DNA of 64,000 nt from Terricaulis sp. Its GTDB lineage: Bacteria > Pseudomonadota > Alphaproteobacteria > Caulobacterales > Aquidulcibacteraceae. Shown piece by piece: positions 21,226 to 29,969 of the stretch; within the stretch, counting starts at the first letter, position 1; each line of letters begins with the position of its first letter. The position numbers were made by a program, and so were the translations under genes. Location: assembly GCA_024707365.1 (NCBI GenBank), contig JANPZV010000008.1, positions 62,001 through 126,000 on the forward strand, in the 5' to 3' direction. Below the pieces are notes generated by a model. The model had not been told where the DNA came from. It searched no databases and saw only the letters and a list, made by a program, of their open reading frames with translations.

Positions 21226-21262
21226 AAAAACCCCTCCGAGGCCGCGCCTTGGAGGGGTTTTT
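21226..21262 (-). terminator. Terminator downstream of the 31-residue ORF
   Basis: AAAAACCCCTCC and GGAGGGGTTTTT pair around a 13-base loop. On the minus strand it lies 22 bases after the stop codon of the small ORF at 21285-21380; it also works in the plus direction. Confidence 0.85.
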
Positions 21263-21284
21263 AGAAGCTCAACGCATGTGAACG

Positions 21285-21380
21285 TCAGCCGCCGAAACCA
21301 CTCCGCGCAAGGCAATCTTGCTGCTCGCCGCGATAAGCGACGAACATGATTTGCCGGGTGATGAGGTTCAGCTTGTTCAC
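21285..21380 (-). CDS. Small ORF, 31 residues, with its own terminator
   Basis: Reads MNKLNLITRQIMFVAYRGEQ and ends DCLARSGFGG. The GTG start has GGAG seven bases upstream, and a strong terminator follows directly. It is isolated between rtcB and the LOG gene. Together these suggest an expressed small protein or a small RNA that also encodes a peptide. I do not recognise a family. One Cys and an amphipathic N-terminus are the only visible features. Confidence 0.45.
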   Translation of the reverse strand: MNKLNLITRQIMFVAYRGEQQDCLARSGFGG

Positions 21381-21459
21381 AACACGTCTCCGAATGGGCC
21401 GCGCATCTAACACAGCCGATTCTGCTTGGGAAGCGAAAAAGCGCGCTATTGCGTGGTTT

Positions 21460-22203
21460 TTAGATCGGTCCATCAGGAAAGCGCGCGGCGAGCCCTTGCT
21501 CCACCAGCGCCTCCCACGCCGCCAGCGCCGTATCGGCGTAGCGAAACAGCGTGAGATCCGCGCCATCGATCACGCCGTGCTTCACCATCGCATCGAGATT
21601 CAAGATCGAGCGCCAATAGCCTTCATCGAACAGCACGATCGGCAGCGCCGCCAGCTTGCGCGTTTGGCGCAGCGTGAGCAGCTCAAACAATTCATCCAGC
21701 GTGCCAAAGCCGCCGGGAAACACCACAAGCCCTTTGGCGCGCATCGCCAAATGCATTTTGCGCATGGCGAAATAGTGGAAATTGAACGTCAGCGAAGGCG
21801 TTGTGTAGGCGTTCGGCTCCTGCTCATGCGGCAGCGTGATGTTAAAGCCGATCGCCGGCGCGCCCACGTCCATCGCGCCGCGGCACGCGGCCTCCATGGC
21901 GCCAGGCCCGCCGCCAGTGGCGATCACGTTGCAGCGTTCTTCGCCATCTTCGCATAGCGCCCCGCCGCGCTCGGAAGCGATGCGGCCAAACTCGCGCGCC
22001 TGCGCATACCAGTGCGCATGATCGGGCGGGCCGTTCTCGCGCGTGCGCGCGGAACCGAACACCACGATGGTGGAGGCGATGCGCTGCGCGCGCAGCATTT
22101 CCTCGGCCTTTTGGTATTCCAGCATAAACCGCACGCCGCGCGTGGAATCGCCCAGGAGGTAATCCTGATCGAGCGCGGCGAGTTTGAAGGAGGGGCTTTT
22201 CAT
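21460..22203 (-). CDS. LOG-family phosphoribohydrolase-like protein
   Basis: A 247-residue Rossmann protein of the LOG/YgdH family. Members hydrolyse nucleoside monophosphates (cytokinin-type or AMP) to base plus ribose phosphate. The family motif PGGFGTLDE is seen in [20 protein letters not shown], with the accompanying [14 protein letters not shown] phosphate loop and the [12 protein letters not shown] helix. An N-terminal extension of about 40 residues precedes the fold, starting [20 protein letters not shown]. It is divergent from mutL with 77 bases between. Confidence 0.9.
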   Translation of the reverse strand: MKSPSFKLAALDQDYLLGDSTRGVRFMLEYQKAEEMLRAQRIASTIVVFGSARTRENGPPDHAHWYAQAREFGRIASERGGALCEDGEERCNVIATGGGPGAMEAACRGAMDVGAPAIGFNITLPHEQEPNAYTTPSLTFNFHYFAMRKMHLAMRAKGLVVFPGGFGTLDELFELLTLRQTRKLAALPIVLFDEGYWRSILNLDAMVKHGVIDGADLTLFRYADTALAAWEALVEQGLAARFPDGPI

Positions 22204-22280
22204 CTGCTCGGCATTGGCCGGCGGGGGGAGGCGTGTCTTGCGTCATGCTGCTATGCTCGCCATTTGAAGCGCGAATCGCA

Positions 22281-24162
22281 ATGCCTATCCGCCGCCTGCC
22301 CCCCGAAGCCGTGAACCGCATCGCCGCAGGCGAGGTGATCGAGCGCCCCGCCGCCGCCGTGAAGGAGCTGGTGGAAAACGCGCTCGATGCGGGCGCGAAA
22401 CGCATTCATGTGCGGATTGAGCGCGGCGGGCTTGGGCTGATCTCGATCGAAGATGATGGCGGCGGCATCCCGCGCGATGAATTGCCGCTCGCGGTGGAGC
22501 GGCACGCCACATCAAAGCTCGCCGCCGGCGCCAGCGGCGATGTCGATCTGCTCAACATCCACACCATGGGTTTTCGCGGCGAAGCGTTGCCAAGCATTGG
22601 CGCGGTGGCGCGGCTTTCGATCACGTCTAAAGCGCGCGGCGCGGCCGATGCGTGGATGATCGAGGTGGAAGGCGGCGCGCTGCAGCCGCCAAAGCCCGCG
22701 CCATGGGCCGCGCTTTCGGAAAGCGGCGCCCGCGTTGAGGTGCGCGATCTTTTCTTCGCCACGCCCGCGCGGCTCAAATTCATGAAGTCAGAACGCGCGG
22801 AGATGATGGCCGTCTCCGAGGTGATCAAGCGCCTCGCCATGGCGCGCCCCGATGTGGCGTTCGTGCTTGAGCATGACAGCCGCGTCTCGCTGCGCCTCGC
22901 CGCTGAGGCTGATCCTGAAAACGAAGGCCGCCGCGCGCGGCTCGCCGCCATTCTTGGCGCGGAGTTTGCGCCCAATTGCATCGCGCTCGATCAGACTCGA
23001 ACGGACGTGCGGCTCTCCGGTTTCGCGGGCCTGCCCACCTTCAGCCGCGGCACGCGCGAGCATCAGCATTTGTTCGTCAATGGTCGCCCGGTGAAGGATA
23101 AGCTGATCGTCGGCGCGGTGCGCGCGGCGTATCAGGATTTGCTGGCGCGCGATCGGCATCCCGTCGCCGCGCTCTTCCTCGATCTGCCGCCGTCGGATGT
23201 GGACGTAAACGTCCACCCCGCCAAAACCGAGGTGCGCTTCCGCGATGCGTCGCTGGTGCGCGGGCTGATCGTTGGCGCGCTGTCCCACGCGCTCGCCGGC
23301 GCGGGCCATCGCGCTTCCACCACCACGGCGCAATCGGCGCTCGGCGCCGTGCGCGCCTATGAAGCGCCGCAGCCTTTCCTGCGCCCCGCGCTGCAAGCCT
23401 GGGGCGCGGCGGAAGAGCGCTTGGCGCCGGGTGATTTCATGATGCCGAGCGGGCGGGTTGAGTCCTCCCCGTTTACGGGGGAGGTGCTGAGCGCAGCGAA
23501 GCGGAGGGGGGCGTCGGCTTCCCCCTCAGTCAGCTTCGCTGACAGCTCCCCCGCACGCGGGGGAGCACGGTGACGCCGAATATTTCCCCCTCGGCGCCGC
23601 GCGCGCGCAAATCCACGAAACCTACATCGTCGCGCAAACCGAGGATGGCATCGTCATCGTCGATCAGCACGCCGCGCATGAGCGGCTGGTGTATGAGCGC
23701 ATGAAGGCGATGCTTGCCGGCGGCGGCGTGCGCCGGCAAGCGCTGCTGATCCCTGAAGTCGTCGAACTCGATCCCAGCGAAGCCGAAGCGCTGCTGGCGC
23801 GCGCGGAGGAGCTCGCGGATTTAGGCTTGGTGATCGAGCCCTTCGGCGGCGGCGCCATCCTCGTGCGCGAAACGCCGGCTTTGCTGGGCCATATTGATGC
23901 GGCCGGCATGCTCAAGGATCTGGCCGATGATGTTGCTGAACTGGGCGAAGCGCACGCGCTGAAAGAGCGCTTGGAGGAGGTGTGCTCCTCCATGGCCTGC
24001 CGCGGCTCAGTGCGCGCCGGCCGCCGGCTCACCGCCGATGAAATGAACGCGCTGCTCCGCCAAATGGAAGCCACGCCCTTCTCAGGCCAATGCAATCACG
24101 GCCGGCCAACTTATGTTGAGCTGAAGCTGGCGGATATTGAGAAGCTGTTTGGGCGGCGTTGA
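22281..24162 (+). CDS. mutL: DNA mismatch repair protein MutL with repeat insertion (frameshifted)
   Basis: The ATP-controlled mismatch-repair matchmaker and endonuclease. The N-terminal GHKL ATPase has [15 protein letters not shown] and [13 protein letters not shown]. The C-terminal endonuclease motif [12 protein letters not shown] is intact, as expected in species lacking MutH. Between them, in the natural linker, lies a palindromic repeat (23462-23568). As sequenced, the frame stops at 23573. Removing one G from the six-G run near 23507 opens a stop-free path through the repeat into [20 protein letters not shown]. Corrected length is about 626 residues. Start ATG at 22281 ([20 protein letters not shown]). 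Confidence 0.94.
23462..23568. repeat. Palindromic repeat element inside mutL
   Basis: Two halves: TCCTCCCCGTTTACGGGGGA with GAAGCGGAGG, and CCCCCTCAGTCAGCTTCGCT with GACAGCTCCCCC and CGGGGGAGCACG. It matches the ileS element and intergenic copies. It occupies the linker between the ATPase and endonuclease domains. Confidence 0.88.
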
Positions 24163-24186
24163 GCGATGCGGCGCGCCGGAGACGAA

Positions 24187-24504
24187 CTACTCCACCGCTA
24201 CAGTAATTGGCCGCCATCGCGAGTACAGTTTGACGGCGAACGCCATGAGCGCGCCAAAGATGAAGGCATTCCACGCGAGAGCGACTGGCATCATTATAGC
24301 AAAGGGCACGAGCACCATCAGTATCTGCCCACGATCGCGCACCATCTCTCCGTTGAAAGAAATTTCGCCGCCGATCAAGGCGGCTACCGCAATCAATAGA
24401 AATACGGGGACCATAAACACGCCAAATCCCACCAAAATGCCGCAGGAGCAAATTTTCTGTATGCTGCCGAACGTTAGCTCGCCATTGACCACTCGCAACT
24501 GCAT
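24187..24504 (-). CDS. Small membrane protein, unknown function
   Basis: A 105-residue protein, MQLRVVNGELTFGSIQKICS onwards, with two strong membrane segments (about residues 21-45, GILVGFGVFMVPVFLLIAVA, and 62-90, LMVLVPFAIMMPVALAWNAF). No family is recognised. GC content is lower than in the surrounding genes, suggesting a separate origin. It lies 25 bases after mutL on the opposite strand; no promoter is evident. Confidence 0.65.
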   Translation of the reverse strand: MQLRVVNGELTFGSIQKICSCGILVGFGVFMVPVFLLIAVAALIGGEISFNGEMVRDRGQILMVLVPFAIMMPVALAWNAFIFGALMAFAVKLYSRWRPITVAVE

Positions 24505-24589
24505 CTGACACCCTCATTTTTGAACGTTTCGCCATGCGGCTCAGTTCTTAATTTTGCTGGGGCCACGAGCGCGAAAGTCGCAGCTCCGC

Positions 24590-25030
24590 TCACCAGCTCC
24601 CAACATTCCCCATACTCGCCCACGGCTCCTGCTTCTCCAGCGCCGGCCCTTCTTGCAGCAGCTCAATCGAAATCCCATCCGGTGAGCGAATGAACGCCAT
24701 ATTGCCGTCGCGCGGCGGGCGGTTGATCACAACGCCGGCGTCCATCAGCTTTTGGCAGGTCGCGTAAATATCATCGACGCGATAGGCGAGGTGGCCGAAA
24801 TTGCGGCCCCCGCCATATTCATGCTCGTCCCAATTGTAGGTCAGCTCCACCAGCGGCGCCTGCGTCTCGCGCGCGGCCTCCAGATCCTTCGGCGCGGCCA
24901 GGAAAACCAGGGTGAAGCGCCCCGCCGCATTCTCCATCCGCCGCACCTCAACCAAGCCCAGCTTGCTGACGAAGAAATCCAGCGCCGCGTCCAGATCGCC
25001 CACGCGGATCATGGAATGAAGATAACGCAT
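24590..25030 (-). CDS. gloA: Lactoylglutathione lyase-type VOC protein (glyoxalase I)
   Basis: A 146-residue protein of the vicinal-oxygen-chelate fold that probably isomerises the methylglyoxal-glutathione adduct. The metal ligands expected in GloA are visible: His5 in [10 protein letters not shown], a Glu in LVELTYN, His in [10 protein letters not shown], and Glu in [25 protein letters not shown] and the [10 protein letters not shown] substrate loop also match. The ATG at 25030 has GGAG before it. The assignment to GloA rather than another VOC enzyme is likely but not certain. Confidence 0.87.
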   Translation of the reverse strand: MRYLHSMIRVGDLDAALDFFVSKLGLVEVRRMENAAGRFTLVFLAAPKDLEAARETQAPLVELTYNWDEHEYGGGRNFGHLAYRVDDIYATCQKLMDAGVVINRPPRDGNMAFIRSPDGISIELLQEGPALEKQEPWASMGNVGSW

Positions 25031-25119
25031 TTTTAGCTCCAAGCCTTCGCAGCCGCTTGCCCCCGGCCGCGGCGCGCGTCAAATGGGTTTGAGGGCATAA
25101 TTATGGGGAATGTGCTGAG

Positions 25120-25467
25120 ATGATGAAAGCAGCTTCGGCCGCGCTGGCCGCGATCGCCTTGATGGTCGCCGCCGCGCCGCCCGCGCAGGCGGTCGCCATG
25201 TATTGGACCTTCCGGGGCGTCGCCAGCCTGGATGATTGCCTCTCCCGCGCCAGCTACGCCGCCGGCGTCTACGGCGCGAGCAATATCGAGCGCGGCTCAA
25301 ACCACGTCCAGGGCGCGCTTGAGCCGGATATGTTCATCACCTTCTTCTGCTTGCCCAGCGCCGAGGGCGCGACCGGCCTGCTGGTGGTCGCCGCAGACGA
25401 TTCGGTCTCCGACGACGACGTGATGAGCGTGCGCAGCGAGCTTTGGTCGATCTTCACCAACAGCTAG
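25120..25467 (+). CDS. Exported hypothetical protein
   Basis: A 115-residue protein with a clear signal peptide, MMKAASAALAAIALMVAAAP, cut after AQAVA. The mature part has two Cys (DDCLSRAS and FFCLPSAEG) that could form a disulfide, and ends SELWSIFTNS. I do not recognise a family. The sequence WTFRGVASLDDCLSRA resembles short periplasmic proteins of unknown role. A 59-base tandem repeat and a palindrome follow its stop. Confidence 0.7.
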   Translation: MMKAASAALAAIALMVAAAPPAQAVAMYWTFRGVASLDDCLSRASYAAGVYGASNIERGSNHVQGALEPDMFITFFCLPSAEGATGLLVVAADDSVSDDDVMSVRSELWSIFTNS

Positions 25468-25468
25468 A

Positions 25469-25585
25469 GCATCATCCGAAGAAGTGGATGCCGGTTCTTC
25501 GATAAGATGATGCTTCATCAAAACTTAGCATCATCCGAAGAAGTGGATGCCGGTTGTTCGATAAGATGATGCTTCATCAAAACTT
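25469..25585. repeat. 59-bp tandem duplication of an intergenic palindrome
   Basis: Copies at 25469-25527 and 25528-25585 are nearly identical (one C/G difference). Each pairs GCATCATC with GATGATGC around GAAGAAGTGGATGCCGG and ends CTTCATCAAAACTTA. Confidence 0.92.
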
Positions 25586-25621
25586 AGAGCCCCGTTCCGA
25601 TTCTATCGGAACGGGGCTCTA
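25585..25621. terminator. Perfect palindrome, probable bidirectional terminator
   Basis: TAGAGCCCCGTTCCGA and its exact complement enclose five bases. It lies between the exported protein and the Nudix gene, which converge on it. No long T run is present, so it could be a repeat element only. Confidence 0.6.
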
Positions 25622-25626
25622 AGGGC

Positions 25627-26097
25627 TCACCATGTCGCGCTCACCGGCGCATCGCTGAATATTTCCGCGATGCGCCGCCGCGTGCCGGGCGTTGTGCCTT
25701 CCGGCAGCGCATCGATGGGAAAGAACGCGCGCTCTGCGATTTCCCCGCCATGCGGCGCGCAGGGCGTCCACGCCTCGATGCGATAAAGCGCGATATGGTC
25801 GTTCGGGAAGTTCGCGTGATTGGCGTAAAAGCCGATCAGGCGCGGCGCGCCTGTCGCTGCAACCCCGCCTTCCTCGGCCATCTCGCGCATGATCGCTTCG
25901 CTTGCGATTTCGCCATGCTCCACCCCGCCGCCCGGCAGATGCCAGCCCTTGGCGTAGGTGTGCCGCACCAAGAGCACGCGCCCGGCCTCATCGCAGGCGA
26001 CGCCCCGCACGCCCAGCGTCATCGCCCGGCTTATGCGCCACCACGTACGGAACACCGGCGTCAGCAGCGGCTCAAAGAAAATCCGCCAATTGCGCAT
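25627..26097 (-). CDS. Nudix hydrolase
   Basis: A 156-residue pyrophosphohydrolase of nucleoside diphosphate-linked compounds. The Nudix box is complete: G(x5)E(x7)REUxEExGU, read as GGGVEHGEIASEAIMREMAE followed by EGGV. The N-terminus (MRNWRIFFEPLLTPVFRTWW) is a hydrophobic, basic arm that may touch the membrane. The substrate cannot be inferred. It is divergent from folP. Confidence 0.92.
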   Translation of the reverse strand: MRNWRIFFEPLLTPVFRTWWRISRAMTLGVRGVACDEAGRVLLVRHTYAKGWHLPGGGVEHGEIASEAIMREMAEEGGVAATGAPRLIGFYANHANFPNDHIALYRIEAWTPCAPHGGEIAERAFFPIDALPEGTTPGTRRRIAEIFSDAPVSATW

Positions 26098-26201
26098 ATC
26101 CCGCCTAAGCCTTTGACCTTACACATCGTGCGAAACCGATTGCAGCAATCACTGCAACGTACGCTTGCCTGAGGCTCTATACTTTGTCATCCGCCGCGCC
26201 C

Positions 26202-27033
26202 ATGGCTTATCTTGAAACGCCGCCGCCGAAACTGGCGGGCGGCCCTTACATCATGGGCGTGCTCAATCTCACGCCGGATTCGTTTTCCGATGGCGGCAAA
26301 TGGGCCGATGGCGGCGCCGCGCGCCATGGGCTTGCGATGCTGGAAGCGGGCGCGGACATCATCGATGTCGGCGGTGAATCCACCCGCCCAGGCGCGGCCG
26401 CGGTGGAAGAGGGCGAAGAGATCGCCCGCGTCGTGCCCGTCATCGCCGCGCTGCGCGCCGCAACGGCCGCGCCGATCTCCATCGACACGATGAAGCCGAC
26501 GGTGGCGCGCGCGGCGATCGCGGCCGGCGCCAGCATTTGGAACGATGTCGCCGCGCTCACCGCGCCCGGCGCGCTTGAAACCGCCGCCGCGCTGCATCGC
26601 CCGGTTATTCTCATGCACATGCAGGGCGAGCCGCGCACGATGCAGCAGGCGCCGCACTATGAGGATGTGGTGGCCGAGGTGATCGCGTTTTTAAAGGCGC
26701 GCGCGGATGCGGCCGCGGCGCTTGGCGTGGAAGAAATATGGGTCGATCCCGGCATTGGTTTTGGCAAAACATTGGCGCACAATCTCGCGCTGCTGCGCAA
26801 TGTCGCGCGCATCGGCTGCGAAACTGGCCGCCCGGTGCTGATCGGCGCCTCGCGCAAGCGTTTCATCGCCGCGATTGACGCTGCCGCGAAAGACGCCGGC
26901 GCCCGATCGCCTCGGCGGCTCCATCGCCGCCCACCTCATCGCCGCGCAAAACGGCGCCGCAATGGTGCGCGTGCACGACGTGGCCGAAACCGTGCAAGCC
27001 CTGAAACTCTGGCGCGCGGTGGAGCGGGGATAG
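26202..27033 (+). CDS. folP: Dihydropteroate synthase (one frameshift)
   Basis: Condenses p-aminobenzoate with hydroxymethyldihydropterin pyrophosphate in folate synthesis; target of sulfonamides. Conserved parts are IMGVLNLTPDSFSDGG, DIIDVGGESTRPGA, ILMHMQGEPRTMQ and WVDPGIGFGKTLAHNL, then LIGASRKRFI. After DAAAKDAG (near 26900) the frame changes; the remainder is PDRLGGSIAAHLIAAQNGAA and VRVHDVAETVQALKLWRAVE, ending at 27033. One G or C appears extra. Corrected length is about 276 residues. ATG 26202 is chosen; a TTG at 26184 is possible. folE, for the same pathway, lies elsewhere in the window. Confidence 0.94.
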
Positions 27034-27054
27034 CGCACAGCTCTATCCCCACCT

Positions 27055-27141
27055 CTGGACCGCCGGCGCCCTCGCCGGCATGGTTCAAACGGCAGGCTTT
27101 GTGCGCGTTTCACACATGCCGGCGAGGCGCCGGCGGTCCAG
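27055..27141. repeat. Inverted repeat, GACCGCCGGCG type
   Basis: Left arm 27055-27082 and right arm 27115-27141 are complementary over about 27 bases, containing GGACCGCCGGCG and CGCCGGCGGTCC. It follows folP and could end its transcript. The same arm sequence recurs at 27823-27915. Confidence 0.85.
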
Positions 27142-27185
27142 ACTCAAAAATCTATCCGACCGATTTCACCTCACGCTTAAACTCA

Positions 27186-27555
27186 TCCCGTTCAGATCAC
27201 GGGAGGCGGTTGTGCACACCAGACCAATCACGATCCGAACGCGGTTTGAGCGTGATGCGGTTGATGGCGGCGACGTCGGAGACTGCGGCCCCGGTGAGAA
27301 ACAGGGAAGCCGGGATTCCTTGAGATGTATGGTGCGTCTCAAAGCACGCGAGCCGGGAACGACTGCAAGGCGCTAAGCGCGCCTGGATACCCAGCGTCGC
27401 AGCATCGGCGGCGGTGAGGGCGCAAACGGCCATCGCTTTATATGGTGTGGTGCGCATCATCGCCTGGGGAGGAGACCCGGCCGATTGTCTGTCTTATCAA
27501 CGTATGGCCACCCAGGGCGACATCAGAACGCTGCACGCAGGCGCCGGCTGCAAAA
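27186..27555 (+). other. Unidentified structured region, perhaps an RNA or intron remnant
   Basis: About 370 bases without a convincing gene, less GC-biased than the flanks and rich in short hairpins: AATCACG/CGTGATG, TTGAGA/TCTCAA with an 11-base loop, AGGCGC-TAA-GCGCGCCT, and CTGG-ATAC-CCAG. The density of paired short motifs and unpaired purine stretches such as GGTGAGAAACAGGGAAGCCG recalls the 5' domain of a group II intron or another structured RNA. No reverse transcriptase is present. A 60-codon ORF inside (27414-27596) is not convincing. I cannot name it; strand is a guess. Confidence 0.35.
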
Positions 27556-27716
27556 CAAATCGCGCGGGGCGCGCTTTAGGCGCAAACCCAAACTAAAATT
27601 TCCACGCGTAGCTTAAAGCGCGCCCCGCTCTCCCTCCTTCGCGCTGCGCGCTTCGGAGGGCTTCGCCCACTTATCTCCGCAAGCGCCGCGCGCTGTGCGG
27701 CGAAAATCACGCCATA

Positions 27717-27915
27717 GCGGAGCGCCGGCTTCCAGCCGGCATTTTTGCTTCACGCTCACATGCCGGAGCATTTGCTGGCGCCGTATGCCGGCTGGAAGCC
27801 GGCGCTCCGCTGCCGCGCTTACTTGGACCGCCGGCGCCCTCGCCGGCTGCGCTTTATCCGTTTGCGCTGGCGCTTGAAGCCAATAGCCCTGCCGGCGGGG
27901 ACGCCGGCGGTCCAA
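27717..27915. repeat. Two adjacent inverted-repeat elements
   Basis: Pair A: 27717-27742 with 27785-27810 (GCGGAGCGCCGGCTTCCAGC type, fully complementary over 26 bases). Pair B: 27823-27847 with 27891-27915 (TTGGACCGCCGGCG type). They complete the 948-base gene-free stretch between folP and thiD. Confidence 0.88.
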
Positions 27916-27981
27916 GGCCGGCGCCCCAAGGCGGTCCAAGAGGGGATGCGCGCCGCCGGTTTCGTCGCTATCTCAAGCGCC

Positions 27982-28812
27982 ATGCCCCAATCATCCCCCA
28001 AAGGCCGTGTCCTCATCATCGCCGGTTCCGATTCCGGCGGCGGCGCCGGCATCCAGGCCGATATCAAAACCGTGACCGCCCTCGGCGGCTTCGCCATGAG
28101 CGCGATCACCGCGGTCACCGTGCAGAACACGCTGGGCGTCTCCAACGTCCACGCCATCCCTCCGCATATCCTGCGCGAGCAGATCGATGCGGTGATGGGC
28201 GATCTTGGCGCAGACGCCTGGAAGCTCGGCATGCTCTGCAGCGCCGCGCATGCGCGCGAGGTGCTGAACGCATTTGATGCGCTCGGCCGCTGCGCGCCGA
28301 TCGTGCTTGATCCGGTGATGATCGCCAAGGGCGGGGCCGCGCTGCTGGAGGAGGATGCGGTGGCGCTGATCCGCGATCAGCTCACCCCGCTCGCCGCCAT
28401 CATCACCCCCAACGCGCCCGAGGCCGAGGCGCTGACGGGCGTTTCCGTCACCGATCTCGATGGGCAAAAGCGCGCGGCCGATATCCTCGTCGCCAAGCTC
28501 GGCGCCAGCGCCGCGCTGGTGAAGGGCGGGCATGTGCAAGGCGAGATCATCCATGACGTGCTGCTGACGGATGCGGGCTTTGCGGTGTTTGAATGCCCCC
28601 GCATCAACACCCGCGCCACCCACGGTACGGGCTGCACGTTGGCCTCCGCGGTGGCCGCGCATATCGCGCTGGGGGCGGCGATCCCGGCGGCGGTGGAGGC
28701 CGCCAAGGCTTATCTCACCGAGGCGATCCGGCGTGCGCCGGGCCTCGGCCACGGGCATCAGCCCCTGGGCCATGGCTGGCCCCTGATCCCGCTAGGAACG
28801 CGGCTTGGTTAA
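27982..28812 (+). CDS. thiD: Hydroxymethylpyrimidine (phosphate) kinase ThiD
   Basis: Phosphorylates the pyrimidine branch intermediate of thiamine synthesis twice. The 276-residue protein carries the ribokinase-fold signatures [20 protein letters not shown] and [20 protein letters not shown], the latter with the catalytic Cys/anion-hole region. The ATG at 27982 ([17 protein letters not shown]) gives the usual distance to the first motif. No thiamine riboswitch is evident in the repeat-filled upstream region, and no other thi gene is nearby. Confidence 0.94.
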   Translation: MPQSSPKGRVLIIAGSDSGGGAGIQADIKTVTALGGFAMSAITAVTVQNTLGVSNVHAIPPHILREQIDAVMGDLGADAWKLGMLCSAAHAREVLNAFDALGRCAPIVLDPVMIAKGGAALLEEDAVALIRDQLTPLAAIITPNAPEAEALTGVSVTDLDGQKRAADILVAKLGASAALVKGGHVQGEIIHDVLLTDAGFAVFECPRINTRATHGTGCTLASAVAAHIALGAAIPAAVEAAKAYLTEAIRRAPGLGHGHQPLGHGWPLIPLGTRLG

Positions 28813-28899
28813 CCGCCTTTGGCCCTAACCGGGCGCCATTTTCACGCTTAAGCGGGGTGCGCGCTGGCGCTGGCGCGCCCCGCTTGCGATAGGAAAAGC

Positions 28900-29913
28900 A
28901 TGAAGATTTGGATCGTCCACAGCTTCACCGATCGCCTGTTCACCGGCAATCCTGCGGCCGTCGTGCCGCTGGAGCGCTGGCTGCCCGATAGCGTGATGCA
29001 AACCATCGCGGCTGAGAACAAGCTCTCGGAAACCGCCTTCCTCGCGCCCACGGGCCTCAAGGGCAATTACCAGCTGCGCTGGTTCACGCCTTCCACCGAG
29101 GTGCCGCTCTGCGGCCACGCCACGCTCGCCGCCGGCGCGATGGTGCTTTCCGAGATCGAGCCTGGGCTTGAGGTCGTGGTGTTCGATACCCACGCCGGCG
29201 CGCTGGTGGTGCGCACCACGCCGGAGGGCTACACGCTCGATCTGCCGCGCAAGCAGCGCCAGCCCTGGGGCCCGCCCGAAGCGCTCGCCAAGGCGCTCGG
29301 CGTCGAAGGCTTCGCCGATGCGTTCACCGGCGAATACGCCTGCGTGGTGCTCGAAAGCGAGCAGCAGGTGCGCAAGCTCAAACCCAATTTCGCCGCCATC
29401 GATCAGCTGGTGCGCGGGCCGCGCCAGGGCTGCCTTGTCGTCACCGCGCCGGCCGATGAGGGCAAGCCGTACGATTTCGTCTGCCGTTTCTTCGGCCCTG
29501 GCGTCGGCATCAACGAAGATCCGGTCACAGGCTCGGCCTTCGCCGATCTTGCGCCCTATTGGTGCGATCGGTTCGATCTGGAAAGCGTCGTTGGCTTCCA
29601 GGCCTCCAAGCGCGGCGGCTACATGCGCGCGATCCAAACGCTCTCCAGCGTGCGGCTGCTGGGGCAAATCTCGGTCTATCTGCGCGGTGAGCTCGATCCC
29701 GCCATCGCCCGCCTGCACAACCGCGCCGCCGAGGAGCCCGAAGCCCCCCGCCGCCGCAAGCGCCGCGCCAAGCGCGCGCTGCCGGCCATTTTTGAAGAGC
29801 CGCTGCTGCCAGGGCTGGAGGAGGGCGCGCCCCCGCCGCCCACATCGCACCCCGCCCCGCCCGAAACCGGCGCTCAACCCGCCCCGCGCATCGTGGTGAC
29901 GGAAGCGAAATAG
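28900..29913 (+). CDS. PhzF-family isomerase with added C-terminal tail
   Basis: A diaminopimelate-epimerase-like fold. The catalytic Glu lies in NKLSETAFLAP, the strand turn in PLCGHATLAAG, and the second-half motif in GINEDPVTGSAFADLAPYW. Related PhzF proteins act in phenazine synthesis, but no other phenazine gene is here, so function is unassigned. The core ends near residue 275. About 60 extra residues follow, first basic (PRRRKRRAKRA) then proline-rich, which is unusual. AGGAAA precedes the ATG. Confidence 0.9.
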   Translation: MKIWIVHSFTDRLFTGNPAAVVPLERWLPDSVMQTIAAENKLSETAFLAPTGLKGNYQLRWFTPSTEVPLCGHATLAAGAMVLSEIEPGLEVVVFDTHAGALVVRTTPEGYTLDLPRKQRQPWGPPEALAKALGVEGFADAFTGEYACVVLESEQQVRKLKPNFAAIDQLVRGPRQGCLVVTAPADEGKPYDFVCRFFGPGVGINEDPVTGSAFADLAPYWCDRFDLESVVGFQASKRGGYMRAIQTLSSVRLLGQISVYLRGELDPAIARLHNRAAEEPEAPRRRKRRAKRALPAIFEEPLLPGLEEGAPPPPTSHPAPPETGAQPAPRIVVTEAK

Positions 29914-29969
29914 CCTTAGTGGTGGCCAGCCCCATCTCTGCGGCGTAAGCTCCGCCGCAGAGGCCCCGC

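Noticed and set aside
22281..24162. Idea that a broken mutL made the strain a mutator, causing all frameshifts
   Set aside because: Essential synthetase genes carry several breaks each, which a living cell could not tolerate; sequencing indels explain all cases including mutL.
27197..27460. An 87-codon minus-strand frame in the folP-thiD gap
   Set aside because: It covers the unexplained structured region but has no start signal, no hydrophobic pattern and no recognised domain; noted instead under the structured island.
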